From: AC-32 sp035473395
GTDB lineage: Bacteria > Actinomycetota > Thermoleophilia > Gaiellales > Gaiellaceae
DNA length: 5,393 nucleotides
Direction: 5' to 3'
Assembly (NCBI GenBank): GCA_035473395.1
Contig: DATIOF010000162.1
Span: 1-5,393 of the forward strand
Shown: positions 1 to 5,393 of the stretch, in pieces
How positions within the stretch are numbered: the first letter of the stretch is position 1
Layout: each line of letters begins with the position of its first letter
Notes under the pieces: generated by a model
What the model was told of the DNA's origin: nothing
Database searches by the model: none
The model's input: only the letters and a program-made list of their open reading frames with translations
Program-made: the position numbers and the translations under genes

Positions 1-240
1 TAGTCCTGGACGAGCCGGCGGTAGCGCTCGAGCCGGCGGGTCAGGCGCGCGTGCTCGGCGCTGACCTGCGCCGCATGCTGCTGCTCGTCCCAGAAGCCGG
101 GCGTGCCCAGCTCTTGCTCCAGCTCGCCGACGCGGCTTTCGAGGCGATCGGGGTCAAAGGTAATCACGGACCCAGGCAAGCTGGGCCCCGATCTCCTGGA
201 GCTGCTGGTCGAGCGGCTGGGTTGGAGTCTGGTCAGCCAT
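1..240 (-). CDS. prfB: Peptide chain release factor 2 (RF2), N-terminal part, with programmed +1 frameshift
   Basis: RF2 recognises UGA and UAA stop codons and triggers peptide release on the ribosome. The gene starts at ATG 240-238 and reads 28 codons, ending RDYL, to an in-frame TGA at 156-154. A +1 shift at CTT-TGA-C (skipping T156) continues as DPDRLESRVGELEQELG, then TPGFWDEQQHAAQ. These match the coiled N-terminal domain of RF2, where a [F/V]W[D/N] motif follows the LExxxxELExP helix. The shifted frame stays open for 51 codons from 155 to the window edge, so the stop-recognition SPF motif and the catalytic GGQ loop lie outside. RF2 genes in most bacteria carry this autoregulatory shift: low RF2 lets ribosomes pause at UGA and slip. 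No Shine-Dalgarno sequence precedes the ATG. A strict single-frame caller would miss or split this gene. The identification rests on the shift site, the flanking protein and the position after secA. Confidence 0.93.
153..159 (-). promoter_or_regulatory. prfB: RF2 programmed +1 frameshift site CUUUGAC
   Basis: On the minus strand the bases read TAC CTT TGA CCC. The slippery CTT (159-157) is followed by the in-frame stop TGA (156-154) and then C, the poor-termination context conserved in RF2 genes. Re-reading as CTT-T-GAC restores the RF2 frame at once (RDYL then DPDRLE). The six bases just before the TAC codon are CGTGAT, not the AGGGGG-type Shine-Dalgarno-like stimulator of Escherichia coli prfB. 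The GTGAT part could pair with AUCAC near the 3' end of 16S rRNA, but that is inference. Confidence 0.92.
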
Positions 241-249
241 CGTTGGTCG

Positions 250-255
250 ATGGTA
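250..255 (-). promoter_or_regulatory. Possible -10 element for prfB
   Basis: The minus strand reads GGATACCATCGACCAACG immediately before the prfB ATG. TACCAT fits the TANNNT pattern of sigma-70-type -10 boxes, and its end lies 9 nt before the start codon. Transcription would then begin within a few bases of the ATG, giving a leaderless or nearly leaderless mRNA, which would fit the lack of a ribosome binding site. No convincing -35 hexamer sits 16-18 nt upstream. This is a weak prediction. Confidence 0.25.
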
Positions 256-323
256 TCCGAGCGGGGTATTCGCCCAGGGGCGACCGGACGCGGCGTGCAG
301 GGCTCTCGCGGCCCGCGGCGCCG

Positions 324-347
324 TCGCCGGCTCAAGCATGCCGGCGA
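324..347 (-). repeat. Perfect 8-bp inverted repeat in the secA-prfB gap
   Basis: TCGCCGGC and GCCGGCGA are exact reverse complements separated by 8 nt, so a transcript would form a strong GC-rich hairpin. It lies 128 nt after the secA stop and 84 nt before the prfB ATG. No U tract follows on the minus strand (next bases CGGCGCC), so it is not a standard intrinsic terminator. It could end or protect the secA transcript, or fold in a prfB leader. The GC-rich background makes chance stems likely, so its role is uncertain. Confidence 0.4.
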
Positions 348-424
348 GCCGAGCAACCAAGCCGTCCTGTGGAAACAACGTCACACTTTCGACGCACCTC
401 GGCCACGCCCAAACGCGTCAACCC

Positions 425-445
425 GGGGACAGTCCCCATCGGGGA
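425..445 (-). repeat. Three-segment alternative hairpins downstream of secA
   Basis: The plus strand reads GGGGA-CAG-TCCCC-ATC-GGGGA. The central TCCCC (433-437) can pair with either the left (425-429) or the right (441-445) GGGGA, so two mutually exclusive 5-bp stems with 3-nt loops are possible. Bases 425-437 are a perfect odd palindrome. The element begins 29 nt after the secA stop. It has no poly-U tail. Candidates are a terminator or stabilising element of the secA mRNA, or a copy of a dispersed REP-like palindrome. The sequence alone does not decide. Confidence 0.4.
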
Positions 446-474
446 GCGCAACCGCTGGTCGGTGAGAAGGGCGG

Positions 475-3192
<2,718 letters not shown>

Positions 3193-3197
3193 CGTCT

Positions 3198-3213
3198 TAG
3201 GGTAGCTGCCCTA
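3198..3213 (-). repeat. Palindrome across the upstream stop codon and the secA leader
   Basis: The 16 bases TAGGGTAGCTGCCCTA form 5-bp arms (TAGGG/CCCTA) around AGCT with one mismatched pair. The element includes the TAG stop of the upstream gene and ends 5 nt before the secA ATG, where a ribosome binding site would normally be. As RNA it could form a small hairpin over the initiation region; as DNA it could be an operator. Both readings are inference. Confidence 0.35.
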
Positions 3214-3768
3214 CAGGGGGTCGGCCTCGATTTCCCAGGCCTCGCCGTCCAGGCGGCTGGCACGGACGACGTAGTGCTCGCCCGCGGCCTGGCCGATCCG
3301 CTCCAGCTCCGGCACGCTCCCGAATGTCCGCTGGCCGTCGACCGTGAATGTGCGGCCGGCCTCGGTTGACACCAGCTCGAGCGCGTCGCCGTCGGCGTCG
3401 AAGCTCGACACGGCGATGCGGCGGGCGGCGACGGCCCAGACGTCGTCGCTCTGACGGATGGCCTCGGCGCGGTAGGGCGCCTCGAGGGTCTGTTCGATCG
3501 CCTCCGCGAGCGGGCCGAGCGTGTCCGGCGGCTCGTCTTCGTCGACGACCAGGTCGCCGTTCGGAAGCGTGACGAAGTGGATCTCGTCGCCTGCCAGGCC
3601 GGGCGCCTCGGCCGAGGCGACCGCGTCCCAGCGGCGCGGCCGCGGCACGCCGTGGATTCCGACCTCGCCCCAGTGCGGGCCCGGGTCGACGAGACCCTGA
3701 TCCGGCTCCTGCTCGAGCCGCGCTTCGCGCGCCAGCTTCTTGTGCAGCGGCTCGCGCCGGAAGATCAC
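3211..3768 (-). CDS. Uncharacterised protein between hpf and secA
   Basis: This is a 185-residue protein that I cannot assign to a characterised family. The GTG start at 3768-3766 overlaps the hpf TGA by 4 nt (GTGA), so it is probably translated by coupling to hpf; there is no separate Shine-Dalgarno. The N-terminus is basic (FRREPLHKKLAREARLE). The centre has a Gly/His/Trp-rich segment, PHWGEVGIHGVPRPRRWDAV (31-50), then GDEIHFVTLPNGDLVVDEDE (60-79). The rest alternates short acidic strands and helices (VWAVAARRIAVSSFDADGD, 110-128; HYVVRASRLDGEAWEIEADP, 165-184). There is no signal peptide, no membrane segment and no cysteine, so a soluble cytoplasmic protein is likely. From memory, similar proteins occupy this slot in Thermoleophilia genomes, but this was not searched. 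Its place between a ribosome hibernation factor and SecA suggests, only by context, a role in translation or export. Confidence 0.85.
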   Translation of the reverse strand: MIFRREPLHKKLAREARLEQEPDQGLVDPGPHWGEVGIHGVPRPRRWDAVASAEAPGLAGDEIHFVTLPNGDLVVDEDEPPDTLGPLAEAIEQTLEAPYRAEAIRQSDDVWAVAARRIAVSSFDADGDALELVSTEAGRTFTVDGQRTFGSVPELERIGQAAGEHYVVRASRLDGEAWEIEADPL

Positions 3769-4304
3769 TGTGGCTCGATCAGCCCGTAGCCGCCGTCTCG
3801 CCGTCGGTAGACGATGTTCACCGCCTCGGAGTCGCCGCTGCGGAAGACGAAAAAGTCGTGCCCGACAAGCTCGAGCTGCAGCACGGCCTCCTCCGGCGTC
3901 ATCGGGTCGAGCGTGAACTGCTTGGTCTTGACGATCTCCAGCTCGAGGTCGTCGGCCAGGGCCGGTGTCGCCTCGGCGGCGGCGTTCTCTCTGGCCGCAC
4001 GCCGCCTGCGGTCGCGGCCGCGCGTGCGGTAGCGGGTCACCTGCCGCTCCAGCTTCTCGACGAGCTGGTCGATCGAGGCCCGCATGTCCGAGGACGCCTC
4101 TCGCGCCCGCAGCACCGGCCCGGCTGTCCAGATCGTCGCCTCGGCGACCTGGTTCTCCGCAATCGACGGGTTCTTCTCGAGCATCAGCTCGAGCTCGACC
4201 CTCGGGTCGGTCAGCTGACGTTCGAGCTTGCCGAGCTTCTCCTCGGCGTAGCTGCGGATCGAGTCGCTGACCTCGAGGTTCCTGCCCTTCACCTGGAACT
4301 GCAT
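3765..4304 (-). CDS. hpf: Long-form ribosome hibernation promoting factor (HPF)
   Basis: HPF binds the 30S decoding site in stationary phase or stress; the long form also pairs 70S ribosomes into inactive 100S dimers through its C-terminal domain. The 179-residue protein has the N-terminal S30AE fold (about 1-97: MQFQVKGRNLEVSDSIRSYA, helix YAEEKLGKLERQL). A very basic linker follows (RYRTRGRDRRRRAAR, 91-105), then the dimerisation domain (about 122-178: IVKTKQFTLDPMTPEEAVLQ, LVGHDFFVFRSGDSEAVNIV, YRRRDGGYGLIEP). The ATG has a good Shine-Dalgarno (GAAGGAG, 5 nt away) and gives the family N-terminus; the frame runs further upstream inside comF but without homology. It lies 35 nt after comF and overlaps the next gene by 4 nt. 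The short YfiA/RaiA form is excluded by the C-terminal domain. Confidence 0.97.
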   Translation of the reverse strand: MQFQVKGRNLEVSDSIRSYAEEKLGKLERQLTDPRVELELMLEKNPSIAENQVAEATIWTAGPVLRAREASSDMRASIDQLVEKLERQVTRYRTRGRDRRRRAARENAAAEATPALADDLELEIVKTKQFTLDPMTPEEAVLQLELVGHDFFVFRSGDSEAVNIVYRRRDGGYGLIEPQ

Positions 4305-4309
4305 CTGCA

Positions 4310-4316
4310 CTCCTTC
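4310..4316 (-). promoter_or_regulatory. Ribosome binding site of hpf
   Basis: GAAGGAG lies 5 nt before ATG 4304-4302 on the minus strand and is the best-placed Shine-Dalgarno sequence in the window. It fixes the hpf start, since the reading frame stays open far upstream through comF. Confidence 0.85.
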
Positions 4317-4339
4317 GACGCTGGCTCCGTGCCAGGAAT

Positions 4340-5002
4340 CTAACGGACGACCCGTGCAAACGTAATCACCTCGACCCTGCGGGCCCCCGCTTTGCGGAGC
4401 GCGCTCGCCGCCGCGTTCGCGGTCGAGCCGCTGGTGTAGACGTCGTCGACGAGCGCGACGCGGGCCGGCGCTTCGCCGGCAGGGGCGAACGCACCGGCGA
4501 CGTTGCGCCGGCGGTCGGCGAGTGACAGCCCGCGCTGCCGCGAGGCGAGGCGCGTCCTGCCGAGCAGCGCCGGCACCGGCAGCGACCATCGCTCGCCGAG
4601 CTCGCGCGCGAGCCGCTCGGCCGGGTGATGCCCGCGCTCGAGGCCGCGTGCGCGGTCGGGCGGGACGAACGCGAGCGCTGCCACCGCGGGCGTGGGCAAG
4701 GCGTCGGCCACCGCGTCGGCCGCCACGGCTGCGAGCGTCCGCAGGCCTCGCTCCTTCCAGGCGCGCACGAGCTGCCGGACCACCGGGTCGTACGCGACCG
4801 CCGCGCGGGCCGAGACGAATGCGAGACGGCGGCCTGCGCATTCGCGGCACCGCTGGACCGGCCACGCGGTCGGAGCGCCACAGCGAGCGCAGAGTTGCGC
4901 GGCGAGCCGCGGGAGGGCGCCGCGACAGGCCGGGCACAGCTGCTCGCCGCCGGCGCCGCAGACGACGCAGCGCACGGGCAGGATCAGGTCTAGGAGCTTC
5001 AC
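4340..5002 (-). CDS. comF: ComF family phosphoribosyltransferase-like protein
   Basis: ComF (ComFC/GntX) proteins combine N-terminal zinc ribbons with a type I phosphoribosyltransferase fold. They are linked to DNA uptake or use of DNA in several bacteria, but the enzymatic reaction is not settled. The 220-residue protein has four CxxC pairs: C12/C15, C23/C26, C38/C41 and C52/C55. The family motif RQRGLSLADRRRNVAGAF (155-172) follows, then the PRPP-binding loop VALVDDVYTSGST (182-194). The GTG start at 5002-5000 gives the expected KLLDLILPVRCVVC N-terminus; an in-frame TGA at 5017-5015 prevents any longer form. The Shine-Dalgarno GAGGAGG is unusually far from this start. The 35-nt gap to hpf suggests cotranscription. 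No comFA helicase gene is seen in the window, so competence cannot be inferred from this gene alone. Confidence 0.95.
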   Translation of the reverse strand: MKLLDLILPVRCVVCGAGGEQLCPACRGALPRLAAQLCARCGAPTAWPVQRCRECAGRRLAFVSARAAVAYDPVVRQLVRAWKERGLRTLAAVAADAVADALPTPAVAALAFVPPDRARGLERGHHPAERLARELGERWSLPVPALLGRTRLASRQRGLSLADRRRNVAGAFAPAGEAPARVALVDDVYTSGSTANAAASALRKAGARRVEVITFARVVR

Positions 5003-5014
5003 GTCACACCGGCT

Positions 5015-5024
5015 TCACCTCCTC
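5015..5024 (-). promoter_or_regulatory. Shine-Dalgarno sequence upstream of comF, with start-stop element
   Basis: GAGGAGGTGA matches the 16S anti-Shine-Dalgarno almost fully. GGAGG ends 15 nt before the comF GTG, longer than the usual 5-9 nt. A better-spaced GTG (5009-5007, 8 nt away) is followed at once by TGA (5006-5004), so it can only form a start-stop unit 1 nt ahead of the real start. The strong Shine-Dalgarno is clear; which codon it serves is uncertain. Confidence 0.6.
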
Positions 5025-5044
5025 GGCCAGCGTACGGAGGAAGG

Positions 5045-5062
5045 CGTCACGCGTGTGTGACG
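5045..5062 (-). repeat. Inverted repeat upstream of comF
   Basis: CGTCAC and GTGACG are perfect 6-bp arms around a 6-nt centre, midway between the nucleotidyltransferase stop (5087) and the comF start (5002). A related GTGTGACG lies at 5009-5002, overlapping the comF start. It could be a hairpin after the upstream gene or an operator site for comF. No U tract follows on the minus strand, so it is not a standard terminator. Confidence 0.4.
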
Positions 5063-5086
5063 GCTCTGCGACGAGTGTGTGCCGGA

Positions 5087-5393
5087 CTATCCCCCGGCGC
5101 TGAAGGCGCGGTCGGCCTCGGCGAGCGTTTCCGCCGAGCCGATGTCGTACCAGCGGCCCGGCACCCGCCAGGCGTAGACCGGCGTCCGCGGGTAGAGCCA
5201 CTCGACGAGCCGGCCGGGCTGGTCGGGGTTGTTCCCCGCGGCGAGGTATTCCACCACGACCCCGAGCGACTCGCGCGGGTAGAAGTAGAGCGCGATCCCG
5301 GTCAGCGTGCTGCGTGGCTGCTCGGGCTTCTCCTCGAAGTAGGTCAGCCGATCGTCGTCGTCGAGCTCGATCGCGTTGTAGCGGCGGATCGCC
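5087..5393 (-). CDS. Sugar nucleotidyltransferase (NDP-sugar synthase), C-terminal part
   Basis: Enzymes of this family (NTP_transferase fold) join a sugar 1-phosphate and an NTP to make an activated NDP-sugar for cell-envelope or glycan synthesis. The last 101 residues are in the window, from codon 5392-5390 to TAG 5089-5087; the start lies beyond the edge. Visible family features in order are an acidic strand ending in RLTYFEEKPEQPRS (15-28), TGIALYFYPRESLGVVVEYL (31-50), NNPDQPGRLVEWLYPRTPVY (54-73) and the diagnostic WYDIGSAETLAEADRAF (81-97). FEEKP and W[YF]DIG are typical of RmlA-like and related transferases. The N-terminal GxGTRL nucleotide-binding loop is not in view, so substrate and NTP are unknown. 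It is followed after 84 nt by comF on the same strand. It has no ATG or GTG near the window edge and would be missed by callers requiring a start. Confidence 0.9.
   Translation of the reverse strand, partial: AIRRYNAIELDDDDRLTYFEEKPEQPRSTLTGIALYFYPRESLGVVVEYLAAGNNPDQPGRLVEWLYPRTPVYAWRVPGRWYDIGSAETLAEADRAFSAGG

Noticed and set aside
154..156. In-frame TGA read as a disabling mutation of prfB
   Set aside because: The exact CTTTGAC context and immediate restoration of the RF2 frame identify it as the conserved programmed shift, not a pseudogene or sequencing error.
154..384. Longer 76-codon version of the prfB first frame starting at ATG 384
   Set aside because: The upstream part has no RF2-like sequence and includes the 324-347 hairpin. 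RF2 N-termini before the shift are normally about 25 residues, matching the ATG at 240.
393..421. TTGACG as a -35 box of a promoter in the secA-prfB gap
   Set aside because: No TANNNT-type -10 lies 16-19 nt downstream on the minus strand, so the match is not supported.
3765..4937. Extended 390-codon form of hpf reaching into comF
   Set aside because: Residues before the ATG at 4304 are an out-of-frame image of comF. The family N-terminus and a good Shine-Dalgarno fix the start at 4304.
5004..5201. Minus-strand 65-codon frame ending AFLRTLAEEVKPV
   Set aside because: Its first half overlaps the well-supported nucleotidyltransferase in another frame, and only about 27 codons lie in the gap. 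The end looks protein-like, but there is no start codon in the gap apart from the terminal GTGs and no homology I can name.

Overview
The window is GC-rich bacterial chromosome, and every gene I can support lies on the minus strand. Codon bias, the protein sequences (long-form HPF, SecA with a C-terminal SEC-C motif) and the uncharacterised protein between hpf and secA suggest an actinomycetote, probably class Thermoleophilia. That placement is from memory of similar proteins and was not searched. The content is core housekeeping; I see no mobile element, CRISPR array, rRNA or tRNA, and no clear accessory or defence system.

In transcription order (high to low coordinates): the C-terminal part of a sugar nucleotidyltransferase (5087-5393); an 84-nt gap with an inverted repeat and an unusual start-stop element; comF (4340-5002); hpf (3765-4304); an uncharacterised 185-residue protein whose GTG start overlaps the hpf stop (3211-3768); secA (475-3192); a 234-nt gap with several hairpins; and the 5' part of prfB (1-240). 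The prfB reading frame is interrupted by the CUU-UGA-C programmed +1 frameshift site.

comF to secA look like one operon, with gaps of 35, -4 and 18 nt. The order comF, hpf, secA, prfB is also found in Bacillus subtilis, where flagellar genes separate comF from hpf, so this looks like an old conserved block. The genes link ribosome hibernation (HPF), Sec-dependent export (SecA) and translation termination at UGA/UAA (RF2).

The points most worth following are the RF2 recoding site, which lacks the usual purine-rich stimulator next to the slip codon; the uncharacterised protein coupled to hpf; a three-segment set of alternative hairpins just after secA; and the GTG-TGA start-stop unit in front of comF. 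I found nothing that I can defend as a wholly new biological system.
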